Assembly (NCBI GenBank): GCA_039821145.1
Contig: JBCBOS010000017.1
Coordinates: forward strand, 62,001-126,000
From: JBCCSZ01 sp039821145
Lineage (GTDB): Bacteria > Bacteroidota > Bacteroidia > Chitinophagales > Saprospiraceae
DNA: 64,000 nt
Direction: 5' to 3'
Shown: positions 17,409 to 26,050 of the stretch, piece after piece
How positions within the stretch are numbered: position 1 is the stretch's first letter
Layout: each line of letters begins with the position of its first letter
Notes under the pieces: model-generated
Told to the model about the DNA's origin: nothing
The model's input: the letters and a program-made list of their open reading frames with translations, nothing else
Database searches by the model: none
Program-made: the position numbers and the translations under genes

Positions 17409-17799
17409 GGCCATCCAAAACAACGCATTCTTCCTGGTCCCACTGGTCTTGTCCTTGCTCTTCTTTTTGAGAAAAGGCATCCAATACGCCATGATGAATC
17501 GATACCTCCCCCTGTGCATCCTTGTCGTACTTTTGCTCCTTTTGCTATTGGGCATTCAGAGAAGTGAACGAGCATTTTTTCGCCTGTCAAAAATATGGGC
17601 CATCCTACTCATTTTCTGGTCCATTGCCCGACTGTTCATCTCCATTGTCAGCCAAGTCACCAATACCTTTGACGAGTACCACCTGAACCATCAGTTTGGA
17701 CTTTATGGGGTCGGTCTGAGCATGGGGATGCTGGTCATTGGGGTGATGATCTTTAGAAATGCGAAAAAGACAGAAAAAGCAAAGAGCATAATCAATTGA
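17401..17799 (+). CDS. Small four-TM membrane protein, unknown function
   Basis: The protein is 132 residues with four predicted hydrophobic helices (about residues 9-24, 33-52, 63-83 and 100-118) and a basic C-terminus. The start at 17401 overlaps the end of the peptidase gene by 8 bases, indicating co-translation; the longer open frame inside the peptidase gene is in another phase and is not credible. There are no recognisable motifs. It may be a membrane partner of the peptidase operon. Confidence 0.68.
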   Translation: MNKAIQNNAFFLVPLVLSLLFFLRKGIQYAMMNRYLPLCILVVLLLLLLLGIQRSERAFFRLSKIWAILLIFWSIARLFISIVSQVTNTFDEYHLNHQFGLYGVGLSMGMLVIGVMIFRNAKKTEKAKSIIN

Positions 17800-17880
17800 C
17801 AGACAAACAATTGACTCAATTTTTAAATTTTTCATGCCTCACTCCCCTGAAATGACTATATTGAAACTAAAATCCCTACG

Positions 17881-18105
17881 ATGAGTGTAACAATAAATTT
17901 ACCCAGCAACTTACATATCTCGGAGTTTGAAGTAGGTATGATCATCGCCTCCAAATTATTCAGCGATGGCAAATTGAGTTCGGGACAGGCTGCCGAGATT
18001 GTTGGGTTGTCAAAACGAGCTTTTATTGAATTGCTGGGCAAGTACGAGGTGTCAATTTTTGATTCTTCACAGACTGAGCTTGAAAGTGACATAGAAAATG
18101 CCTAG
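17881..18105 (+). CDS. UPF0175-family antitoxin-like protein
   Basis: This 74-residue protein has the family pattern: KLSSGQAAEIVGLSKRAF forms the helix-turn-helix-like centre and ELLGKYEVSIFD the conserved C-terminal part, as in UPF0175 proteins that pair with DUF3368 PIN-domain toxins in type II toxin-antitoxin loci. The ATG at 17881 is preceded by an AT-rich 80-bp spacer that may hold its promoter. The expected toxin gene, normally overlapping the antitoxin stop, is missing as an intact gene; only short remnants follow. Confidence 0.85.
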   Translation: MSVTINLPSNLHISEFEVGMIIASKLFSDGKLSSGQAAEIVGLSKRAFIELLGKYEVSIFDSSQTELESDIENA

Positions 18106-18165
18106 AGTAATCATTGCTGATCTACCTCCTTGAAAAAGAAAGTTCTTGAAAAAGTTGGAGAATGA
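18098..18165 (+). pseudogene. Remnant of a DUF3368 (PIN-like) toxin gene, large internal deletion
   Basis: An ATG at 18098 overlaps the antitoxin stop exactly where the toxin should start and reads MPRVIIAD, then LPP and a stop at 18131-18133. DUF3368 toxins typically begin with a near-identical M-P-x-V-I-x-x-D followed by T/S. A few bases on, in a different frame (18130-18165), the sequence reads LKKKVLEKVGE and stops, which resembles the usual C-terminal end of this family (L-x-K-x-G-E). The simplest reading is deletion of about 140 codons, leaving both ends. The match is from remembered family patterns, so it needs an alignment. Confidence 0.5.
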
Positions 18166-19094
18166 AAAAAATCATCTACATCCCCCTATTCCTCCTCTTG
18201 GCCGTTGCCACAAATGCCCAAGCCCCTCTTCCCAAAGCAAGCAGCGGCACAATCGACCGCATCGAAAACTTTCCCTCCCAATACGTCACACAACGAAACA
18301 TCGATGTGTGGCTTCCAGAAGGCTATTCCGACGAAAAGAAATATCCGGTCCTCTACATGCACGACGGCCAAATGCTGTACGACCCAGACAAGTCCTGGAA
18401 CCAACAAGCATGGAACATCGACGATGTCGCCACCACACTCTTCCAATCTCGCACAATAGAAGAATTCATCGTCGTAGGCATTTGGAATGGCGGCAGCACC
18501 AGACATCCCGATTACTTCCCACAACAACCATTTGAGTCTTTGTCGGAAGAAGGAAAAGATACCGTAACTGCACAATTGCAAAAAGCATCCATCAACAGCC
18601 CAACTGGCGTATTCCAACCCCAATCAGATCGCTACCTGCAATTTCTGGTAGAAGAAGTAAAGCCCTACATTGATCAACACTATTCCGTCCATACAAATCG
18701 AGAACATACCTACGTCATGGGCAGCAGCATGGGAGGCCTGATCTCTCTGTACGCCATCTGTGAATACCCACAAGTCTTTGGAGGAGCCGCCTGCCTGTCG
18801 ACCCACTGGCCAGGAACTTTCACATTGGACAACAACCCCATTCCCCAATCCTTTCTCCACTATTTGGAAACCCACCTTCCAACGCCCCACGACCACAAAA
18901 TCTATTTCGATTGTGGAGACCAAACCCTGGACCGCTTGTATCCCGACATCCAAAAAAAGGCAGACCAAATCATGGCAAAAAAAGGATACGACACATCCAA
19001 CTGGAGCACCCGATTTTTCCCAGGAGAAGACCACAGTGAAAATGCATGGAGCAAGCGAGTGCATGTTCCATTGACGTTTTTATTTGGGCGTTGA
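18162..19094 (+). CDS. Secreted alpha/beta-hydrolase, putative esterase (IroE/enterochelin-esterase-like)
   Basis: The 310-residue protein has a signal peptide (MKKIIYIPLFLLLAVATNAQ, cleaved after NA-Q, a common Bacteroidota site). The putative-esterase fold is seen in YPVLYMHDGQMLYD near residue 65 and the nucleophile elbow GSSMGG near 188, with a late His in GEDHSENAW completing a Ser-Asp-His triad. The family covers siderophore esterases, feruloyl esterases and other secreted ester hydrolases; the substrate cannot be told. The start overlaps the toxin remnant. The last 15 bases overlap the end of the convergent helicase gene. Confidence 0.88.
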   Translation: MKKIIYIPLFLLLAVATNAQAPLPKASSGTIDRIENFPSQYVTQRNIDVWLPEGYSDEKKYPVLYMHDGQMLYDPDKSWNQQAWNIDDVATTLFQSRTIEEFIVVGIWNGGSTRHPDYFPQQPFESLSEEGKDTVTAQLQKASINSPTGVFQPQSDRYLQFLVEEVKPYIDQHYSVHTNREHTYVMGSSMGGLISLYAICEYPQVFGGAACLSTHWPGTFTLDNNPIPQSFLHYLETHLPTPHDHKIYFDCGDQTLDRLYPDIQKKADQIMAKKGYDTSNWSTRFFPGEDHSENAWSKRVHVPLTFLFGR

Positions 19095-22000
19095 TTTCTC
19101 CAACTCTACCCTCGGCAACACCACCCGATACTCCCGATCACTCTCCCGATCATGCCACAATACGACATAGTCCACGCGGATGGACCGCACCGCATAGCCG
19201 TCTCGCAAACGCTGCTGCAAACGCTCTCCAAAGGCCTTCGAAAATCGACACACCACATCGCCTGCTTCACTCCATAAACCCAATCGATCTTCCTGCAAGT
19301 GCAACAACTGACCTGGCAGCACCGTCCGGAGGTAGTACTGTACTTGCTCCTTTTTGAAATGTCCGAGCCACACATCCTTCAACCCACATTCGAGCAACAG
19401 AAGGTGGGAGGCTGGACGCTGATCGGAATTGTGGCGGGAGAGAAGCTGAGGAATGCCTTGGGTCGGAAAGTGCAAGCCATCGGTATGGATGTACAGCCGT
19501 TCTTTGGCGCGGGTGATGGCGACGTACAGAACACGCCTTTGCTCCTCTGACTGCAATGAATGGTTTTGCAAAAGCAAGTAGACATTGTCAAACTCTTTGC
19601 CCTTGACCTTGTGCATGGTGGCCACCAGGATGCGTGCGGACTCGGGAGCGTAGAGGTCGGCAGGGCGAATTTCGCTGAGGTAGTGCCGCCAATTGCTCAA
19701 AAATTTTCGGGGATTGTCTTTCTCAAAGGCATCGAGAAGACGGTGGAGCAATTCGAGATTTTGAGAACCCTGAAAGTGGGACACACAGCGGCTCTTGGCC
19801 TGCTGCCAGTCCTCTTCGCGAATGCTGCCAGACTGATCGGCAATGGCCTTGTGCAACCAATGTGTAAAGCCTGCTACTTCGAGGAGTTTGTCGACGCGAA
19901 AGCCCGATTGGCCCGCCATGAGTTGGGCCGGAATGTCTTTCTCCTGCAAGAGGCTGTACAGCAGTCGGGCCTCCTCATTGGTGTGGGTAAGGATGGCCGT
20001 GCGACCGGGGAAACGGTGGCGCTCCAACTGATCGACCAAGGCAGAAAGAAGATGAGGATGTTTGTATTGGATGAGTTCCAAGCTGCCATGTTCTTCTTGA
20101 TCGGCCTCCAGTTCAATGTTTTTCTTCAAACGGTCGCCGCGCAGAAAATGGCGGAGATACAAATTGCTGAAGGCAAGTAGGTTGGCCTTGGCACGGAAAT
20201 TCTTGGTCAGGTAGTAAATCTTGGCTTGTTGCTCGCGCACAAAGTTGCGCATGTGCTGAAGGTTGGCACCGCGGAATTCATAAATGTTCTGATCGTCGTC
20301 TCCAACGGCAATGACGCGAGGGTCAATCGCCAAGCCAATGATGGTGGTGAGAAAATCGTACTCTTCATCACTCACATCCTGAAATTCATCCACCACAATG
20401 ACAGCCTTGCTGCGAATTTGTTCGACAGACAATTCCTTGCTTCGGATGGCCTGTGTCACACCCGATAGGATGCTGCGCGATTTTTCCAAATTCCCCATTC
20501 GTCCTGCCAGGCGAAAGGCATAACCTTGGTACGTAAAGATGTCGATGTGGTAGGCAACTGGACCGACAAGCTGGAAGAGGCGTTGGCGAAATTCCATGGC
20601 GGCCGGACGGGAAAAGGTAAGCATCAAAAATTGCAAAGGTTTGATGTCTTCCATGAGCAGAAGAGCGGCCACCTTGTGAACCAGTACGCGAGTTTTGCCA
20701 CTGCCCGGACCTGCCGCCACCAAAATGCGCTGGCTGTCCTTGTCGTTGATCACGCGAATTTGCTCGGAAGAAAGCTGACCAAAAATGCGCTGGAATTTTT
20801 CCTCTGTGATTGGCCGATGCAATTTGCCTTTTCGCCTTCTGAAATATTTTTGCAAAAACTCCTCATACGGCAGCGTGAAATAATCCTCCGCAAATTGAGT
20901 TGCTTCCACCGCATTGGTCAATTGCTTGCGCGCATACTCCCCCACGATGTGAATCTGTGCAATGCGGCTTTTGTAATAGGCATCCAATGTTTTGTAGTCC
21001 TCCTGTGTGTAATACCGACGAGTGTTCATCTCCGTCCGAACGATCCGCATGGGATTGTAATACACCAGCAATCCACTTTTCAACTCGATGACCTTGCAAT
21101 GGTGCAGGTACAGCAGCAGTTTTTCATAAAATTGAATCGACTGTTCCTCTCCGCTGTAGCTCTCAATTTTAGCCTTGAGATCGAGCAAGGAAAAATCCAA
21201 TAGTACTTTGTCTGTAAAATCATTGTCTTTCTGAGCGCTGGGAAGATGGTCTCGCTCAAAGACTTGCAAAGCATAGGCAGCCGCTGTCAGTCGTGCTTTG
21301 ATTTGCTGCTGAAACTGACTCGCCTCCCCCATTCGCCTGATCTCGTATTGTTGGTGAATGCGATTGATGCGCTCTTTTTTGATCAGTCCGGCAATGGCGC
21401 CATAGTTGAGGAGTTGGGTCAGCAGAGACAGTTCTGTGGGGATGTCTTGCTGGTGCAATTGCTCGTTGAGTTCCCGGAGAAATACTTTGCGACTTTGGTC
21501 CGTTGGATGGACAAAAATCAAGTCCCAGAGAGCTTGTTCCACCTGGCGAAGTCGCTCAAATACTTTTCGAGAATTTCTGGCTCCCCGGACCGTGTAAAAA
21601 TAGGCAGTCAGGTCCTTGTCGTCGCGCAAGATGCCAATCTGTCGAAGGATGGGCAAGAGATGAGCGATGGTGTCGCGGGGAATGCCCAAGGTGTCGGCCA
21701 TGTAGTCGATGCGGATGTCCAACTTTGCTTTGGAACGAGAGATGATGGACCCAAAAATTCGCTTGGCTTGTTCTTGTTCCTCTGGACTGCTGAAGTTGGA
21801 AGCGTGCTGGTCGATGAGTCGATTGGCTTCCTCCGTATTTTTCACCAAGATGCTTTGGGTAAAAATTTGACCGCTGTTTTCCTCCCGCCGGACAAAGCCC
21901 TCCTGTTCGAGTACTGCAATGGCGGTCTTCACCCTGGTCTCCAACTGAAACACCTCCTCCTCCCAACCTGCCTGTCGCGCAATTTCCAGAGCCGATTTGG

Positions 22001-23936
22001 AAAATTGTTTTTTCTGAAACCGTTTGATGCCTTGCCAGATTTGCTGAATTTCCTTTCGGTTCAGTTTGGTCTGGTTGAGGAGAAAAAAGTGTTTACTCAG
22101 ATCGTTTTCGTCAAACAATATATAGCAACGGGCCTGTAGATTTGCATCCCGACCCGCCCGGCCAGATTCCTGCAGGTAGTTTTCCAACGAATCAGAAATG
22201 TCGTAATGCACCACCATGCAGATGTCCTTCTTGTCCACTCCCATTCCAAAGGCCGTCGTGGCCACGATGATTTGCAGACTGGCAGTGTCCGACATGAAAG
22301 CATCCTGTATCCGGGTCTTGTCTTCCGGCTCCAACTTGCCGTGATAGGCCTCCGCTTCCAAGCCCATCGCTTTGAGTCTCACCGCCAATTCCGTGGCCGT
22401 CTTCACCCGTGAAACATACACGATTTTTGGCCCCTCCTCTGATCGCAACAAGCCCAACAAACGCTCAAACTTGGTATCCGCCCCTTCCGCCTTGTAGACA
22501 AAATACTGCAAATTGTCGCGCTTGGAAGAAGTCTGAAAAAGTTGCAACTCCAGTAGGTTTTTCTTCAGGAAATAATTGCAAATGTCTACCACCACAGCTG
22601 GCTTGGCCGTCGCTGTAAAGCAAGAAACAGGAATGGGCTCCGCCAGATTTTTCTTCTCTCGCAACTTGCGCAAAAAGCGACCAATGTACAGATAATCCAC
22701 CCGAAAGTCTTGCCCCCAAGAGGAAAAACAATGCGCCTCATCAATCACAAAACGGTCAATATGTCGATTGACTAACAAGCGCAAAATGGTATTGGAGCGC
22801 AGCGATTCCGGTGAGATGTACAACAAATGTGCCTCCCCCATCGCCACCCGCTCAATGGCCTCCGAGCGTTCCAAAGGCGACAACATGCCATTGATGGTCA
22901 CCGCACTCGTGATGCCAAAGCGTTCCTGCAATACATCCACCTGGTCCTTCATCAGCGATTGCAAAGGCGAAATGACCACCGTCAAGGATCGACTGGCCTC
23001 CCCGCGAATCAAGGCAGGCAATTGAAAGGTCAAAGACTTCCCTCCACCCGTCGGAAAAATGGCCAAAAAAGATTGCCCATCCAATGCCGCCCGGACCACC
23101 TGCTCCTGCAACGCCAACTCTCCATCTCCCGGAAACTTTCGAAAGGAAGGATAGCCAAACCAACGCTCCAAGGCCATCTTCGGCTCGTAGGGCTTGCAAG
23201 CTGGACAAAGAGCCGGCCCTCTGCATTGCAAGCGCATACTGTCGATCAAATCCTGCACCTTCGGAAAGCGATGCAGCAACCAACCTGGTGGCACAGAGTA
23301 AGGATCATCCGCCAACAAGAGCGCAGTTGCGTAGGCCAATTCCATCGGATGTGCCCGCCGAAACGCCAAAAGTGCAGCCTTTTCGCATATGCGCCCTGCC
23401 AATTCCTTGCGCAAACTCGCCAGCAAATCCGCATCGCTGAGCAAGTCCCCCGGATACGCGCCTTCCAAAAATTCAAAAAAGCCAGCAAAGCCACTTTCTT
23501 GATGCAATAAGTTGTAGTACAAATTTTGAAGAGAACCCGACAGCTTCCGAAAGGCGTGTATTTCATTTTCCAACAACTCAGCCGCCAATTGGGCATCGGC
23601 AAGAGGGTCGTTGAGGTCTGTTCCCATCAGCTGATAGCCCTTGATGAGTTTGTGATAAGGCCGTTTGGGAAACAAAAGAGCAGACAAGTACAGTGTATCG
23701 ATGGCGGGCTTGTTGAGTAGATCGGCCGAAAAGCCAACTTTCTTCAACACACACAAGTCGTGATCGACAATGTTGTGTCCACACCACCAGCGAGCCTTTC
23801 CGACCAATTGAGCGAATGGAGAAAGTTGCTTGTATCGAAACGATTGACCGTTGAGGTACGCACCGATTTCGTGGACCTTGGAAGCCTTGGCAGTGGTTTC
23901 CAGATCAAAGACCATGACATTTGGCAGGGAATCCAT
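19080..23936 (-). CDS. Giant fusion helicase: exonuclease-like domain + RecQ helicase + UvrD/REP-like helicase
   Basis: This 1618-residue protein has three catalytic-type units. Residues 1-125 resemble a DnaQ-like 3'-5' exonuclease (FDLETT, CGHNIVDHDL, LADAQLAA), but the His five residues before the last Asp in DEDDh enzymes is Asn here. A small cysteine cluster (CRGPALCPAC) precedes a complete RecQ-type SF2 helicase (GGGKSLTF near 297, DEAHCFSSWG, FTATAK, FGMGVDK, QESGRAGRD). From about 1070 a UvrD-like SF1 helicase follows (GPGSGKTRVL, DEFQDVSDEE, GDDDQNIYEFRG, HKVKGKEFD, VAITRAKERL). It acts in DNA repair or recombination in the cytoplasm. It lies 77 bases beyond the decarboxylase on the same strand, probably unrelated to the cluster. 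Confidence 0.92.
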   Translation of the reverse strand: MDSLPNVMVFDLETTAKASKVHEIGAYLNGQSFRYKQLSPFAQLVGKARWWCGHNIVDHDLCVLKKVGFSADLLNKPAIDTLYLSALLFPKRPYHKLIKGYQLMGTDLNDPLADAQLAAELLENEIHAFRKLSGSLQNLYYNLLHQESGFAGFFEFLEGAYPGDLLSDADLLASLRKELAGRICEKAALLAFRRAHPMELAYATALLLADDPYSVPPGWLLHRFPKVQDLIDSMRLQCRGPALCPACKPYEPKMALERWFGYPSFRKFPGDGELALQEQVVRAALDGQSFLAIFPTGGGKSLTFQLPALIRGEASRSLTVVISPLQSLMKDQVDVLQERFGITSAVTINGMLSPLERSEAIERVAMGEAHLLYISPESLRSNTILRLLVNRHIDRFVIDEAHCFSSWGQDFRVDYLYIGRFLRKLREKKNLAEPIPVSCFTATAKPAVVVDICNYFLKKNLLELQLFQTSSKRDNLQYFVYKAEGADTKFERLLGLLRSEEGPKIVYVSRVKTATELAVRLKAMGLEAEAYHGKLEPEDKTRIQDAFMSDTASLQIIVATTAFGMGVDKKDICMVVHYDISDSLENYLQESGRAGRDANLQARCYILFDENDLSKHFFLLNQTKLNRKEIQQIWQGIKRFQKKQFSKSALEIARQAGWEEEVFQLETRVKTAIAVLEQEGFVRREENSGQIFTQSILVKNTEEANRLIDQHASNFSSPEEQEQAKRIFGSIISRSKAKLDIRIDYMADTLGIPRDTIAHLLPILRQIGILRDDKDLTAYFYTVRGARNSRKVFERLRQVEQALWDLIFVHPTDQSRKVFLRELNEQLHQQDIPTELSLLTQLLNYGAIAGLIKKERINRIHQQYEIRRMGEASQFQQQIKARLTAAAYALQVFERDHLPSAQKDNDFTDKVLLDFSLLDLKAKIESYSGEEQSIQFYEKLLLYLHHCKVIELKSGLLVYYNPMRIVRTEMNTRRYYTQEDYKTLDAYYKSRIAQIHIVGEYARKQLTNAVEATQFAEDYFTLPYEEFLQKYFRRRKGKLHRPITEEKFQRIFGQLSSEQIRVINDKDSQRILVAAGPGSGKTRVLVHKVAALLLMEDIKPLQFLMLTFSRPAAMEFRQRLFQLVGPVAYHIDIFTYQGYAFRLAGRMGNLEKSRSILSGVTQAIRSKELSVEQIRSKAVIVVDEFQDVSDEEYDFLTTIIGLAIDPRVIAVGDDDQNIYEFRGANLQHMRNFVREQQAKIYYLTKNFRAKANLLAFSNLYLRHFLRGDRLKKNIELEADQEEHGSLELIQYKHPHLLSALVDQLERHRFPGRTAILTHTNEEARLLYSLLQEKDIPAQLMAGQSGFRVDKLLEVAGFTHWLHKAIADQSGSIREEDWQQAKSRCVSHFQGSQNLELLHRLLDAFEKDNPRKFLSNWRHYLSEIRPADLYAPESARILVATMHKVKGKEFDNVYLLLQNHSLQSEEQRRVLYVAITRAKERLYIHTDGLHFPTQGIPQLLSRHNSDQRPASHLLLLECGLKDVWLGHFKKEQVQYYLRTVLPGQLLHLQEDRLGLWSEAGDVVCRFSKAFGERLQQRLRDGYAVRSIRVDYVVLWHDRESDREYRVVLPRVELEKSTPK

Positions 23937-24013
23937 GGCGTTTTTGGTAAATTAGATTAGCTCTCCTCTTGGTTGTGCAATTGGTAATATACGGAAAAAG
24001 TAACGCTTTGTTG

Positions 24014-26050
24014 CTACCGGTCCTGGCCACCGATGGCTGCACACACAAACACCCCTCCCTCCTTCATACCATGAATCGACAAATGTCCTGCCGCCAACAA
24101 TCCCTGCAGGTATTGAACGTGATGCTCCCGAATGGTCTCCCCTGGAAGCAAAAGAGGGATGCCGGGTGGATAAGGCGTGACAAAGGTGGCACTCTTGCAG
24201 GCCAACAAGCGGGGATCGTCCAAGGCCAGCCACTCCCGGCGAGCGCGGAAGTATTCAATGGGGAGCTGATCGGAATAGGTCAGCGAAGGAAGGTGCAGAG
24301 AGGAAACGGAAGGTGAGGACTGCTGAGAGGACGACAGCTCTTTTTTTCGCTGCTCAATCCACTGAAAGGTGCGAAACAGTGCATTGGCCTTTTCTGCACT
24401 CGAACCGATGGTAAAGAGGATTTGAATGCAGTTGCGGGTGTATTTGATGATGTCAACGCAGGCTTCTCTTCTCACCAGATGGCAAAGCTCCCGGATGTCC
24501 ATTTCCATTTTGGTGACGTCAAAACTCACCTTTAGTGGATCGAAACAAATGCCTTCCGAATGGGCGTCGAAGCCCAGCTGGGCAAAGTTGTTCCTGAGGT
24601 CGTCGGGGGTGACGAGTTGGAAATAGCGCAGGTACTTTGCCTTTCGCTTAAAATCTGCCGCTATGGCCAAGGCTTTGTCCAACAGCTCATAGCCTTCCAT
24701 CCTCATTTGCATGGCAGCAACATCCATCGAAGCGATGAGCTGAAACTGTGGGGAGGTGGTGGTATGGGCATTGTACACATCCATGAAGTAGTCCAGGTCG
24801 AAGTCGGGATCGTTGATGTGGATGAAGGCAGCGGGGCGAAAAGCGGCCAGCATTTTGTGGGCACTTTGGGTCACATAGGGCACGCCTTCTAGTGTGGCAC
24901 TGGTGGGCTGAAATTGGGGATGAAAGTTGGAATAAGCATACCATGCCTCGTCCACAAACAACTTGGTACCATGGGATTGACACAGCTTGTTGAGGGCTCG
25001 GACATCCATCACCACTCCCTCGTAATTGCAGCTGGTAACCACCAACAATTTAAAGGGCTTGGCACCACTCTTTTGGCGCTCCTCCAACAAATGAGCAATC
25101 TCCTTGGTGCTGGGAGGAAGGACCATTTCGTAATAGGCAGAAAATTTGGCACTCAGATAGGTGGTTTTGGCAGCCGTGTGCAAGAGGGCATAGTGAACAG
25201 ATTTGTGGCAGTTGCGCGCCACCAAAACTTCATCGCCTGGCTGGATCAAGGTCTGCAGAAGAATCCGATTGGCTGCAGAGTTTCCCCCCGTCACAAAAAA
25301 GCTTTGTGCAGTGTGAAATGTCTCTTTGGCAATTTTGTGGCGGGCCCTGGTCAATACATCCGTCATGGAGGATTTGTGGTCGTGCAAAGAGCCAAAATGC
25401 CTGGGCACTGCATGATCTGCTGCGAAAGTATTCTCCCCAAAAAATGCAAAAAAGGACTGGGCAAATGCAGAATCCATCAAGGCTCCTCCTCGGTTGTGGC
25501 CCGGTACATGCCAGCTATTGGTCGACTGATACACGTATTGCAAAAAGGCATCCCAAAATGGCGTTTCCAATTTTCGAAGGATCGACTGTTCCAGCACCCT
25601 TGCAAAATTCTCCGCAGCTGTTCTCTCATCCAATAAACCGCGACGATTGAGCTGGAGCAATTGGTCTGTAGGCGATGTCTCTGCAGCCACAACTCCCTCC
25701 TCGATGCCAAATAAACAAATGGAGCGATTGGACCGCTGGATCAAATTGACAACTTGACTTCGAAGGAGTTCAGAGGTTCCCTCTCGAAGGTATTTCCAAT
25801 CCAGTAATACAGCCTTGATGCCCCGCCAATTGGCTTGCTCGAAGTAATTGATCGCTTCTTTCGAACAATCAAATCCCACAAAGACAAGTTCGGCTGGCAG
25901 CTGCTGCAACAGATGGGGATGCGCTACCATCAGGCGCTTAAACAAGCTTGTGATCCTGTGGTGATCCATGCTCAATACAGCGATCTCCAACTTCGTCAGT
26001 TGCGTCGTCCTGGCAATTGCCAAGGAGTTGATGTTTTCGGTTGCGTTCAA
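24014..26050 (-). CDS. PLP-dependent Orn/Lys/Arg decarboxylase-like enzyme, last gene of the PKS-NRPS operon
   Basis: This 678-residue fold-type I enzyme has an N-terminal response-regulator-like wing domain (about 1-140), the HVPGHNRGG motif near 190, FFVTGGNSAAN, FVDEAWYAY (PLP-binding Asp) and QSAHKML (PLP lysine). The C-terminal domain has the characteristic TPYPPGIPLLLPGE. All catalytic landmarks are present. Its ATG overlaps the stop of the KS-reductase gene by 4 bases, so it is translationally coupled to the assembly line. It could supply a diamine or agmatine building block, or act on a substrate after release. This is inference; a housekeeping polyamine role cannot be excluded. Confidence 0.88.
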   Translation of the reverse strand: MNATENINSLAIARTTQLTKLEIAVLSMDHHRITSLFKRLMVAHPHLLQQLPAELVFVGFDCSKEAINYFEQANWRGIKAVLLDWKYLREGTSELLRSQVVNLIQRSNRSICLFGIEEGVVAAETSPTDQLLQLNRRGLLDERTAAENFARVLEQSILRKLETPFWDAFLQYVYQSTNSWHVPGHNRGGALMDSAFAQSFFAFFGENTFAADHAVPRHFGSLHDHKSSMTDVLTRARHKIAKETFHTAQSFFVTGGNSAANRILLQTLIQPGDEVLVARNCHKSVHYALLHTAAKTTYLSAKFSAYYEMVLPPSTKEIAHLLEERQKSGAKPFKLLVVTSCNYEGVVMDVRALNKLCQSHGTKLFVDEAWYAYSNFHPQFQPTSATLEGVPYVTQSAHKMLAAFRPAAFIHINDPDFDLDYFMDVYNAHTTTSPQFQLIASMDVAAMQMRMEGYELLDKALAIAADFKRKAKYLRYFQLVTPDDLRNNFAQLGFDAHSEGICFDPLKVSFDVTKMEMDIRELCHLVRREACVDIIKYTRNCIQILFTIGSSAEKANALFRTFQWIEQRKKELSSSQQSSPSVSSLHLPSLTYSDQLPIEYFRARREWLALDDPRLLACKSATFVTPYPPGIPLLLPGETIREHHVQYLQGLLAAGHLSIHGMKEGGVFVCAAIGGQDR

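Noticed and set aside
19560..20180. Plus-strand open frame (206 residues) opposite the fusion helicase
   Set aside because: It is antisense to conserved UvrD motifs and has no family features.
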